DNA of 57,474 nucleotides from JAIPJA01 sp964390115 (GTDB lineage: Bacteria > Patescibacteriota > Patescibacteriia > Patescibacteriales > UBA12465). This document shows positions 31,844 through 39,420 of the stretch, piece by piece; position 1 is the stretch's first letter; the number at the start of each line of letters is the position of its first letter. The stretch covers positions 1 through 57,474 of the forward strand of contig CAYMGT010000001.1 in NCBI GenBank assembly GCA_964390115.1, written 5' to 3'. The position numbers were made by a program, and so were the translations under genes. The notes below the pieces were generated by a model, which was given only the letters and a program-made list of their open reading frames with translations, made no database searches and was not told the origin of the DNA.

Positions 31844-32623
31844 ATGTTGCAAAAAAAAATGATTTCCACTGCTTTAAAAGCAGTTAAAAAATCAGGTAAA
31901 ATGCTTATTATAGAATATGAAAACTTTAATAGAAATAGAGTTAGTTTTAAAGCTAGTAACGAAATAGTTACAAAAGCTGATTTAAAATCAGAAAAAATTA
32001 TAATCTCTGCTCTTAAAGAAGTTTTTCCGAAACACAAAGTGCTAGCTGAGGAATCAGGCATGAGTAAAAATAAGTCTGATTATTTGTGGATACTAGATCC
32101 AATTGATGGCACAACAAACTTTTCTATGCATAATCCTCTCTGGTCCATTTCTTTAGCTTTAGCATACAAAGAAGAAATTATTTTTGGAATAGTGTATCTA
32201 CCCTATTTAAAAGAAATTTTTATCGCTCAAAAAGACGCTGGGGCAACATTGAATAATAAAGGCATTAGAGTTTCTCAAAATATTAAAAACAATGTAATAA
32301 ATACTTACTGTCACGCCCGAGATAAAAAGTATTTAAATAAAGCTGTAAATTATTATAACCGACAAAAAATGCAAGGTTTAGACTGCAGACAGTTAGGAAG
32401 TGCTGCTATTGAGCTGGCTTATGTTGCTTGTGGTAGAGTGGAGTCTATTACTATTCCTGGAGCTAATAGCTGGGATGTGGCCGCGGGAGCGCTTTTAGTT
32501 CAAGAAGCAGGTGGAAAAGTAAGTGATTTCAAAGATAATTTATGGAATTTAAAGAGTGAGGATATTATTGCTTCTAATGGAAAAGTTCACTCACAAATAA
32601 TTAAGATTTTAAAACAAAATTAA
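31844..32623 (+). CDS. suhB: Inositol monophosphatase family protein
   Basis: This 259-residue Mg-dependent sugar or inositol phosphatase carries the signatures EESG, DPIDGTTNF (about 84-92) and WDVAAGALLVQEAGG. It could act on myo-inositol-1-phosphate, on other sugar phosphates or, as SuhB, in rRNA transcription. The symbol is a family label. A terminator follows at 32667. Confidence 0.9.
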   Translation: MLQKKMISTALKAVKKSGKMLIIEYENFNRNRVSFKASNEIVTKADLKSEKIIISALKEVFPKHKVLAEESGMSKNKSDYLWILDPIDGTTNFSMHNPLWSISLALAYKEEIIFGIVYLPYLKEIFIAQKDAGATLNNKGIRVSQNIKNNVINTYCHARDKKYLNKAVNYYNRQKMQGLDCRQLGSAAIELAYVACGRVESITIPGANSWDVAAGALLVQEAGGKVSDFKDNLWNLKSEDIIASNGKVHSQIIKILKQN

Positions 32624-32666
32624 AAGCTTTAAAAAATAAAAGTAAATTAGAAATAATTATTAATAC

Positions 32667-32699
32667 AAAACCCGACATTTTAAATCGGGTTAATTTTTA
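32667..32699. terminator. Bidirectional terminator between IMPase gene and membrane gene
   Basis: AACCCGA (32669-32675) pairs with TCGGGTT (32685-32691) around a 9-nt loop, with a T-run on the plus side and As on the other. It serves the plus-strand IMPase gene and the convergent minus-strand gene. Confidence 0.85.
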
Positions 32700-33137
32700 T
32701 AACTTAAAAAAATACACATAGTTAGTTATACTTAACATTAAAGTATAGAATAAAGACATAACTTTTATATAGATTTTATTTAATTCATGACTATAAGCTG
32801 AACTAACAAAAAATAATGCTATAACCAAAACAAACACTACTCCTAAAAAAAGTGGCATAAAAGTACTAGATATACCTAAAAAAGCTAGGAAAAATAAAGT
32901 AATAATATACATTATTCTTACCATTTTCTCTTTCTTTTTTATAATAACAATATTCAATAATATTGTTAAAAATATTGTTAACAACAAAGCTATAAAAATA
33001 TTTTTCCAAATATATTCTTCAGGTCTTAAGCTATTAATGAAATATAATATAGATTGTCCTTTTATTGAAAGGCCAAAAAAAGCATTAAAAATGATAAAAT
33101 TAATTTTTTCATGATATATTTTATTTTTAATGTACAA
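32697..33137 (-). CDS. Four-helix membrane protein of unknown function
   Basis: This 146-residue protein has four hydrophobic segments (about 42-66, 73-88, 90-113, 121-142) and is very Ile/Phe-rich. No motif is recognised. It stands between the IMPase terminator and uvrA, with A+T-rich flanks. It is a plausible gene because of length and membrane pattern only. Confidence 0.65.
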   Translation of the reverse strand: MYIKNKIYHEKINFIIFNAFFGLSIKGQSILYFINSLRPEEYIWKNIFIALLLTIFLTILLNIVIIKKKEKMVRIMYIITLFFLAFLGISSTFMPLFLGVVFVLVIALFFVSSAYSHELNKIYIKVMSLFYTLMLSITNYVYFFKL

Positions 33138-33203
33138 TAATTTATTAAAATTACATTAAAATAATATATAATAAAAACATTATACCCATCAAGAAAATTT
33201 ATC

Positions 33204-35663
33204 TTAAATTACTTTCTTTAAATACTGTCCGGTATAACTTTTTTTTATTTTAGCAACTTCCTCAGGCGTGCCCTCGGCCACAATCTCCCCACCTTTATCT
33301 CCACCTTCTGGTCCCAAGTCTATTACCCAATCAACTGATTTTATAACATCTAAATTATGTTCAATAATCAAAACTGTATTACCTTTATCTACTAGCTGAT
33401 GCAAGACTTTCAAAAGCCTATCAATATCAGAAAAATGCAATCCCGTAGTTGGCTCATCTAAAATATATAAAGTTTTTCCTGTGGCTCTACGAGATAACTC
33501 AGTGGCTAATTTTATCCTTTGCGCCTCTCCGCCAGACAAGGTAGTAGCAGGTTGACCTAATTTAATATAACCTAAGCCAACATCATAAAGAGTGCTAAGT
33601 TTTTGATAAATTGTAGAATTTCTTCTAAAAAAAAGTCTCGCTTCCTCAACAGTCATTTCTAAAATATCATAAATATTTTTATCCCTATAATATATATCTA
33701 AAACTTTCTTACGATAACGTTTGCCTGAACAAACATCACATTTAACATACACGTCAGACAAAAATTGCATCTCTATTTTTATCCAACCCTCCCCTGAACA
33801 ATTTTCACAACGCCCACCTGCTACATTAAAAGAAAAAGATCCGGCGTCATAGCCCTTCAACTTAGCCTCTGGAACTTCAGCAAATAATTCTCTAATAGAT
33901 GTAAAAGCACCTGTGTATGTAGCAGCGTTAGATCTTGGTGTTCTGCCAATTGGCGACTGATCTATATTTATTACTTTATCAATATTTTCTAATCCCTTTA
34001 TTTCTTGATGTTTACCAGGAAATGTTTTAGCCCGATAAAACTTTTTACTAAGAGCTCTAGCTAAAATATCAGTCATTAAAGTTGATTTACCTGAACCCGA
34101 GACACCAGTGATAGCCACAAATTTTCCCAAAGGTATTTTTACATTAATGTTTTTAAGATTATGTTCTGAAGCCTTAATTATTTCTATATTCTTATTATTT
34201 CCCTTATGCTTATCTTTTGGAGATTCTATTTTTTTCAACCCTGAAATATACTGACCTGTTAATGATTTTTTACTCTTCATTAATTGACTAGCCGTACCCT
34301 GAAAAACAATATACCCGCCATGCTCTCCTGCTCCAGGGCCAACATCAATAATATGATCAGCTGCTAAAATTGTTGCTTCATCATGTTCTACAACTATAAC
34401 CGAGTTACCCTTTTCTTTTAAAGTTTTTAGGGTCTTTATCAACTTATTATTATCTCTTTGATGTAAACCAATAGATGGCTCATCTAATATATACAAAACT
34501 CCAACTAAAGAAGAACCTGCTTGAGTAGCTAACCTTATTCTCTGTGCTTCACCGCCAGAAAGCGTTACAGCGCTTCTATCTAAAGTTAAATACTCTAAAC
34601 CAACATTTTCTAAAAATCCAAGCCTAGCCTTTATTTCTCTATTTATAGGTCCATATACCTGCTTAGCGCCAATTAACATTTTAGTATCCTTATTAATGTC
34701 ATTTAATAATTTTTTTAATTCTGTGATATTTAAATTAACAAAGTCATTAATATTATAATTTAATATTTTAACCGCTAAAAATTCTGGCTTTAGTCTTTTG
34801 CCAATACAACCCGAGCACAGTAAAACTCGCATGTATTGACTTAGTTCTTGATAAATATATTGAGATTCGGTTTCATCATATTTTTCTTGCAAAAAGGGAA
34901 CAATGCCTTGCCAATCATTTTTCCCATATAAAATAGTTTTAATTTCTTCTTTAGGTAAAAGATTTAAACTTTCATCTAAATTAATACTATATTTTTCTGC
35001 CACCTTCTTCATATCTTTTAATAATTGACTCAAACCCGTCACTCTACATTTAGACAGCGGTCTAATAGCTCCTTGATTAAAACTAAGTTTTTCATTGATT
35101 ATTAGTTTTGGATCTAATTCTAATTTTGTGCCTAGGCCCTTGCAAACAGTACAAGCTCCTCGCGAAGAATTAAAAGAAAAATCTCCTGACTTTAATTCAG
35201 TCATATGAAAATTACAATCTCTACACACTAAAAAAACAGAGGGGTTATGTTGACTGTCTTTAGAGATGAGTTTAATAAGTTTTTTGTGACAAACTGGGCA
35301 ATGCGGAACTCCTATCTTAGCAAACATAAGTCTTAAGTAGTCATATATTTCAGTAATAGTGCCAACTGTTGAGCGAGGGTTTCTAGAAACTGATTTTTGA
35401 TCAATGGAAATTGCTGGAGATAGTCCCTCAATCATTTCCACGTCCGGTTTATCCATTAAATCTATAAATTGACGAGCGTAAGATGATAAAGACTCAACAT
35501 ATCTTCTTTGTCCCTCAGCATAAATTGTATCAAAAGCTAAAGAAGATTTACCTGAACCAGAAAGTCCGGTTATAACTACAAATTTATTTCTCGGTAATTT
35601 TACATTAACGTTTTTTAGATTATTTACCTTTGCCCCTTTTATTTCAATAAATTTTTTTTCCAT
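33204..35663 (-). CDS. uvrA: Excinuclease ABC subunit A lacking the UvrB-binding domain
   Basis: This DNA-damage recognition ATPase is shorter than usual: 819 residues against about 940. Both ABC modules are intact. Walker A is GLSGSGKS at 33-40 and GVSGSGKST at about 516, the LSGGEAQRI signature occurs twice, and Walker B (YILDEPS and YILDEPT) is present with conserved His switches. The first zinc module normally has its two CxxC pairs ~120 residues apart, with the UvrB-binding domain between them. Here they are Cys122/125 and Cys147/150, only 21 residues apart, so that domain is missing. The insertion, signature II and central zinc modules are otherwise present. The loss recalls UvrA2-type proteins that cannot recruit UvrB normally. 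A promoter lies at 35705-35733. Confidence 0.93.
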   Translation of the reverse strand: MEKKFIEIKGAKVNNLKNVNVKLPRNKFVVITGLSGSGKSSLAFDTIYAEGQRRYVESLSSYARQFIDLMDKPDVEMIEGLSPAISIDQKSVSRNPRSTVGTITEIYDYLRLMFAKIGVPHCPVCHKKLIKLISKDSQHNPSVFLVCRDCNFHMTELKSGDFSFNSSRGACTVCKGLGTKLELDPKLIINEKLSFNQGAIRPLSKCRVTGLSQLLKDMKKVAEKYSINLDESLNLLPKEEIKTILYGKNDWQGIVPFLQEKYDETESQYIYQELSQYMRVLLCSGCIGKRLKPEFLAVKILNYNINDFVNLNITELKKLLNDINKDTKMLIGAKQVYGPINREIKARLGFLENVGLEYLTLDRSAVTLSGGEAQRIRLATQAGSSLVGVLYILDEPSIGLHQRDNNKLIKTLKTLKEKGNSVIVVEHDEATILAADHIIDVGPGAGEHGGYIVFQGTASQLMKSKKSLTGQYISGLKKIESPKDKHKGNNKNIEIIKASEHNLKNINVKIPLGKFVAITGVSGSGKSTLMTDILARALSKKFYRAKTFPGKHQEIKGLENIDKVINIDQSPIGRTPRSNAATYTGAFTSIRELFAEVPEAKLKGYDAGSFSFNVAGGRCENCSGEGWIKIEMQFLSDVYVKCDVCSGKRYRKKVLDIYYRDKNIYDILEMTVEEARLFFRRNSTIYQKLSTLYDVGLGYIKLGQPATTLSGGEAQRIKLATELSRRATGKTLYILDEPTTGLHFSDIDRLLKVLHQLVDKGNTVLIIEHNLDVIKSVDWVIDLGPEGGDKGGEIVAEGTPEEVAKIKKSYTGQYLKKVI

Positions 35664-35704
35664 ACAAAAAAATCGTTAAATTCATTATTAATAATTTAAC
35701 TAAT

Positions 35705-35733
35705 ATTATACAGTAGATGTCCACAGAAAACAA
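35705..35733 (-). promoter_or_regulatory. Promoter of uvrA
   Basis: On the minus strand TTGTTT (35733-35728), a 17-nt spacer and TATAAT (35710-35705) predict a start near 35698. No LexA-like operator is evident. Confidence 0.6.
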
Positions 35734-35756
35734 GTACCACTACTACCGAACTATAA

Positions 35757-36794
35757 TTAAAAAATAGTATAAAACCAAGCAATAATTCTTATAATAAAAT
35801 TATCCCAAAAGTATAGATTGTTTTTTTTAGGATCAATTAGTTTTGATTTTTTTATCCAAGTATTAGAAATTTTTAAAGCTTCTTTTAGTATAGTTTTATC
35901 GCTCAAAAAAACTCCTATTTCTGAATTAAACTTTAAAGAAAAAATGTCTAAATTAGATGAACCAACAAAAACCTCACTGTCATCAATAATAATCATCTTA
36001 GCGTGATTCATTTCAGAAAAATAATAAAATTTAATACCAAGATCTAAAAACTTTTTAATGAATACGCTGTTTACATAATTCATAAACCTAATGTCTGTTT
36101 TATAGGGAATAATAATCTCAATTTTAACTCCATTTAATTTAGCCTTATCTAAAAGAGCTATCAACCAACGAGGAGGTGTAAAATAAGGAGTAACTATTAA
36201 TATTCTCTCCTTAGCATTTAAAAATTTATCCGTATAATAACTATTTATCGTGGAAAGGTTCTCTTGTGGTTGATGGACTAAAATTTTATTTTTAATCTTC
36301 TTTAAAAGTGTTTTTTTATATAAAGAAAGAATAGTTTCATCTTTACCGCCACAAATTTTATAAGCATAAGCAAATTGTCTGGCCACGCTCTTTACTAATC
36401 CCTTAGCTTTTATTCTAATTTGTAAATCATTCCATTTACTAATATTATTTCTTATATTAACCCCACCTAAAAATGCTATATTGTGATCAACTATAAGAAT
36501 CTTTCTATGATTTCTTCTAAACCAACTACTAGCAAATAAAAATTCAACACCTGATTTTTTTAACTCTTTAATAATTAAATTAGGAAAGTAATAACTGCCA
36601 AACTTATCAACAATAATAACCACCTTTACTCCTTCTTTAGCTTTTTCTTTAAGTAAGCCTATAAAATCATATTTAGGAGCAGTATCGGGTATAAAAATAT
36701 ACATTTCTAGAAAAATTCTTTCCTTAGCACGAGAAATAGCTTCTAACATCGCCACCCAAGCCTTCTCTGAAGTTATATATAGCTTATAATTCAT
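35757..36794 (-). CDS. Phospholipase D/cardiolipin synthase-like protein
   Basis: This 345-residue protein has two HKD half-sites, HRKILIVD and HAKMIIID, each followed by G-G/G-S-x-N-x. This is the layout of cardiolipin synthases and related PLD enzymes that transfer phosphatidyl groups. It lacks the two N-terminal membrane helices of ClsA. The last ~20 residues are hydrophobic and aromatic. It could make cardiolipin or act on other phosphodiesters. It is separated from uvrA by 93 nt. Confidence 0.9.
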   Translation of the reverse strand: MNYKLYITSEKAWVAMLEAISRAKERIFLEMYIFIPDTAPKYDFIGLLKEKAKEGVKVVIIVDKFGSYYFPNLIIKELKKSGVEFLFASSWFRRNHRKILIVDHNIAFLGGVNIRNNISKWNDLQIRIKAKGLVKSVARQFAYAYKICGGKDETILSLYKKTLLKKIKNKILVHQPQENLSTINSYYTDKFLNAKERILIVTPYFTPPRWLIALLDKAKLNGVKIEIIIPYKTDIRFMNYVNSVFIKKFLDLGIKFYYFSEMNHAKMIIIDDSEVFVGSSNLDIFSLKFNSEIGVFLSDKTILKEALKISNTWIKKSKLIDPKKNNLYFWDNFIIRIIAWFYTIF

Positions 36795-36989
36795 AGTAGA
36801 AAATTACTTTCTAACTTATATCCTCTTAATATTATACAACAATTACTGTATTTTAGCTAAAATAAACTGTATATCTTAACATGAAATAAAATGAAGATTG
36901 GGACTAAAATATAGTTGCTCACTATTAACAAAAGCATTTTTCATTGTTAACATAATACATTAAATATATACAAGTTTTTTAAAAAATAA

Positions 36990-37009
36990 TTAAATTAATA
37001 TTAATTTAA
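36990..37009. repeat. 20-bp perfect A+T palindrome upstream of secreted-protein gene
   Basis: TTAAATTAAT and its exact mirror form a 20-bp dyad 11 bp before the ATG at 37021. It could be an operator, but in such A+T-rich DNA chance palindromes are common. Confidence 0.5.
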
Positions 37010-37020
37010 ACTTCATAAAA

Positions 37021-37413
37021 ATGGCTAAGAGATCGATTAAAGTAGTATTAACAATGCTGTGTTTAATGACATTTTTTCAAACTACAACAGCACAATATGA
37101 AATAAAAGAGATAAGCTCAGAAACTACAATTGAGTTTATTAAAACTAACCTTACTCCCATAAATGACTCTGTGGGCGTCATAAGAAGTGAACATTATTTT
37201 TACTATTATAATTTGCTCGATACCAAGTTTCTCGCTGTAATTGATATAGAAAACAAGCAAATTGATTTAATTGGTGTTTATGGTTTTGATTATTGGCTTA
37301 TGAACTATAAAGAAACCGGAAAAGCCGTAAAACAAATTAAAAAAAGCCTTTTCACAATTGAAAAGGCTGATATTTTTTTAACATTATGGCAACCTAATTG
37401 TCGCAAAGATTAG
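37021..37413 (+). CDS. Small secreted protein of unknown function
   Basis: This 130-residue protein has a classical signal peptide (residues 1-24, ending F-F-Q-T-T-T-A before QYE). That T-A-Q-type cleavage region is more typical of Bacteroidota than of this genome's other exported protein. The mature part is about 105 residues with alternating Ile/Tyr/Phe and a GVYGFDYWLMNYKE stretch. I do not recognise a family. It stands alone with about 230 nt upstream, a 20-bp palindrome before the start, an 8-bp hairpin spanning its stop codon (37391-37398 with 37409-37416) and its own terminator. An acquired gene is possible (inference). Confidence 0.75.
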   Translation: MAKRSIKVVLTMLCLMTFFQTTTAQYEIKEISSETTIEFIKTNLTPINDSVGVIRSEHYFYYYNLLDTKFLAVIDIENKQIDLIGVYGFDYWLMNYKETGKAVKQIKKSLFTIEKADIFLTLWQPNCRKD

Positions 37414-37430
37414 GTTTACATTAAAAAACA

Positions 37431-37461
37431 AAAAAGCTGTAATTAAATACTACAGCTTTTT
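37431..37461. terminator. Bidirectional terminator, secreted-protein gene and tRNA-Glu
   Basis: A perfect 11-bp stem, AAAAAGCTGTA (37431-37441) with TACAGCTTTTT (37451-37461), has a T-run usable from both strands. Confidence 0.85.
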
Positions 37462-37468
37462 CTATTTG

Positions 37469-37540
37469 TAGTCCCTAGGGGAATCGAACCCCTGTTTCCA
37501 GGATGAAAACCTGGCGTCCTAACCACTAGACGAAGGGACC
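37469..37540 (-). tRNA. tRNA-Glu(UUC)
   Basis: On the minus strand the acceptor GGTCCCT pairs with AGGGACT (first pair G-U). The anticodon stem CCAGG/CCTGG has loop T-T-TTC-A-T, the T-arm is AGGGG-TTCGATT-CCCCT, and the discriminator is A. CCA is not encoded. It reads GAA and GAG. Confidence 0.95.
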
Positions 37541-37667
37541 AGAAAAAATTAATAAAAACATCCCAAAAGGATGGCCTTTAAAATTTACTCTAATCTTATT
37601 GCACTAAGATTATAAATCAATTATAATCTAGCTATAGTATAAATAATTTAAAAACGTAAGTCAAGAT

Positions 37668-38702
37668 ATGATAATCTTAGGCATTGAAACTAGTTGCGAC
37701 GAAAGCGCTGCTAGCATAATTAAAGTAAATAAAAAAAACAAAGAAGTGCAGGTTTTAAGCAACATTATCTCTTCACAAATTGAAATACATCAAAAATATG
37801 GTGGTGTAGTCCCCGAAGTAGCTGCCAGGGAACATGTTTTTAATTTATTACCAGTTATAAACAAGTCTTTAAAAAAGGCTAATTTAAATATAAGTAAAGT
37901 TGATGAAATCGTCGTTACAACTGGCCCCGGTTTAATTACTTCTCTTATAACAGGCGTACAAACAGCTAAAACTTTAAGTTATGCTTTTAATAAAAAATTA
38001 AAAGGAGTAGATCATATAAGTGGTCATATATATTCACCCTTTATAGATAATTGGAAAAATATAAAATTTCCTGCCATGTCTTTAACAGTTTCAGGTGGTC
38101 ATACTAATTTAGTACTAATGCTGTCAGAAACAAAAATTAAAAAAATCGGTAAAAGCTTAGATGATGCCGCCGGAGAAGCTTATGACAAAGCCGCAAAAAT
38201 GATGGGACTTGGCTACCCCGGGGGTCCAATAATATCGACTTTAGGCCAGAGTTTCCTGGACTTAAGTATAGAAAATAAATTAGAAAAATTACCCAGACCA
38301 ATGCTACATAGTCCAAATTTTAACTTTTCATTTTCTGGTCTTAAAACCTCTCTTCTTTATAGACTACAAAAAGATAAAAATTGGAAAAAAAATATAGCAG
38401 AATATTGCTATTTATATCAAGAAGCAATTACTGAAATACTAATTAAAAAAACTTTAAAAGCAGCTAAAAAATACCAAGTTAAGAGTATTTTAGTTTCAGG
38501 CGGAGTTTCAGCCAATAAACAACTAAGGCAGGGATTTACTGCGATAAGTCAAAAAGAAAACTTAAAATTATTTTTATCTGATTTACAATATACTACAGAT
38601 AATGCTACAATGATTGCCATGGCAAGTATATTTACAGAAAATACTAACATTAAAGATAACTGGAAAAAACTTAAGGCTAAAACAGAAAGTGATTTTAAAT
38701 AA
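37668..38702 (+). CDS. tsaD: tRNA N6-threonylcarbamoyladenosine transferase TsaD
   Basis: With TsaB, TsaC and TsaE this protein makes t6A37 in tRNAs reading ANN codons. At 344 residues it starts MIILGIETSCDESAASII. The metal site is HxxxH in DHISGHIYSP, with further conserved blocks TVSGGHTNLVL, DDAAGEAYDKAAKMMGLGYPGGP, and the late Asp in TDNATMIA. It lies just upstream of tRNA-Cys. The other t6A genes are not in this window. Confidence 0.97.
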   Translation: MIILGIETSCDESAASIIKVNKKNKEVQVLSNIISSQIEIHQKYGGVVPEVAAREHVFNLLPVINKSLKKANLNISKVDEIVVTTGPGLITSLITGVQTAKTLSYAFNKKLKGVDHISGHIYSPFIDNWKNIKFPAMSLTVSGGHTNLVLMLSETKIKKIGKSLDDAAGEAYDKAAKMMGLGYPGGPIISTLGQSFLDLSIENKLEKLPRPMLHSPNFNFSFSGLKTSLLYRLQKDKNWKKNIAEYCYLYQEAITEILIKKTLKAAKKYQVKSILVSGGVSANKQLRQGFTAISQKENLKLFLSDLQYTTDNATMIAMASIFTENTNIKDNWKKLKAKTESDFK

Positions 38703-38707
38703 ATTAA

Positions 38708-38781
38708 GGCTCAGTGGCGAAGTGGTCTAACGCTGCGGTTTGCAAAACCGTTATTCATCGGTTCGAATCCGATCTGAGCCT
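38708..38781 (+). tRNA. tRNA-Cys(GCA)
   Basis: Acceptor GGCTCAG/CTGAGCC and anticodon stem GCGGT/ACCGT with loop T-T-GCA-A-A. The T-arm is ATCGG-TTCGAAT-CCGAT, and discriminator U73 is the main identity element for Cys. CCA is not encoded. Confidence 0.96.
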
Positions 38782-38789
38782 CAATATAG

Positions 38790-38813
38790 ATAGGAAATAG
38801 ATCCTATTTTTTT
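38790..38813 (+). terminator. Terminator after tRNA-Cys
   Basis: ATAGGA (38790-38795) pairs with TCCTAT (38802-38807, first T of the T-run included), followed by Ts. Confidence 0.78.
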
Positions 38814-38837
38814 ATATCGACTCCTGTTAATTAAAAC

Positions 38838-38912
38838 TGTGGATAACTTGTGTTTTAAGTGTATAAGTGGCCAAGTTTAGTCAACAGAACCTTGGACTAA
38901 AGTTGTTGATAA
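38838..38912 (+). other. Two DnaA-box-like sites in a gene-free A+T-rich stretch
   Basis: TGTGGATAA at 38838-38846 is the exact reverse of the consensus DnaA box TTATCCACA. TGTTGATAA at 38904-38912 differs at one position and has the same orientation. About 60 nt of highly A+T-rich sequence follow. Two boxes are few for an origin, and no dnaA or dnaN lies nearby, so origin function is uncertain. The stretch 38814-38984 holds nothing else I can identify except an imperfect inverted repeat (TTTAGTC/GACTAAA). Confidence 0.4.
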
Positions 38913-38984
38913 CTTTTATATTATATTTATTTTTTGGCTAATATTAAATAAATAATCCCAATTATTACATAAACCTTGTTTATG

Positions 38985-39013
38985 TTGACCCCCTCTTTCA
39001 AATATGCTATAAT
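38985..39013 (+). promoter_or_regulatory. Strong promoter of orphan RNA 4
   Basis: TTGACC (38985-38990), 17 nt and TATAAT (39008-39013), with an extended -10 TGC before it. The start is predicted near 39020. No coding frame follows before the terminator at 39261. Confidence 0.75.
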
Positions 39014-39019
39014 ATAATT

Positions 39020-39287
39020 ACTTAAGTTAATAAAATATTGTACTTAACGTAAATTGAAAAAATATTTTCTGGTTAAATTATAAAAAGAATAAATAGCTTA
39101 AATTATTTAAATAATATAGATAATTTAAACTACTAACTGGAAAATAGGATTAATGAATTATCTTTAAATCTAAATCTTTAATAAATATAAAGATTAAATA
39201 GATAAGGATAATTCGGCTCAATACTAGGCAAAAATAATAATATTTTATATATAAACATATAAAAAGGCCCTGTATTGGGCCTTTTTT
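39020..39287 (+). ncRNA. Orphan structured RNA 4 (~268 nt) with its own promoter and terminator
   Basis: This gene-free transcription unit runs from a strong promoter to a classical terminator. No start codon opens more than a few codons. Helices visible by eye are TTAAGT/ACTTAA near the 5' end, GAAAA-AATA-TTTTC, TTAAATTAT/ATAATTTAA (9 bp), and AATTATCTTT with AAGGATAATT (10 bp, one U-G). The last encloses AATCTTTA/TAAAGATT (8 bp). The sequence is extremely A+T-rich, so some helices may be chance. Conserved blocks of RNase P RNA, tmRNA and 6S RNA are not seen. The downstream efflux gene has a separate promoter at 39336, which argues against a leader role, though read-through is possible. Confidence 0.62.
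39261..39287 (+). terminator. Rho-independent terminator of orphan RNA 4
   Basis: AAAAAGGCCC (39261-39270) pairs with GGGCCTTTTTT around TGTATT. It is the most G+C-rich terminator stem in the window. Confidence 0.92.
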
Positions 39288-39335
39288 ATTATAAAAAAAT
39301 TACTATAGTTAAAGCAGCTATTTCCCTTTTAATCA

Positions 39336-39364
39336 TTGACAAATTGAATATATTACCTTAAAAT
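39336..39364 (+). promoter_or_regulatory. Promoter of RND efflux genes
   Basis: TTGACA (39336-39341), 17 nt and TAAAAT (39359-39364) predict a start near 39371, 50 nt before the ATG. Confidence 0.65.
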
Positions 39365-39420
39365 AACAAAACTGTTTAAATACAGGAAGAAATATTAATA
39401 AAAAATTATATAAAAAATAT

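Noticed and set aside
38703..39420. A full replication origin between tRNA-Cys and the efflux operon
   Set aside because: Only two DnaA-box-like sites are visible and no dnaA or dnaN is near; kept as a low-confidence observation only.
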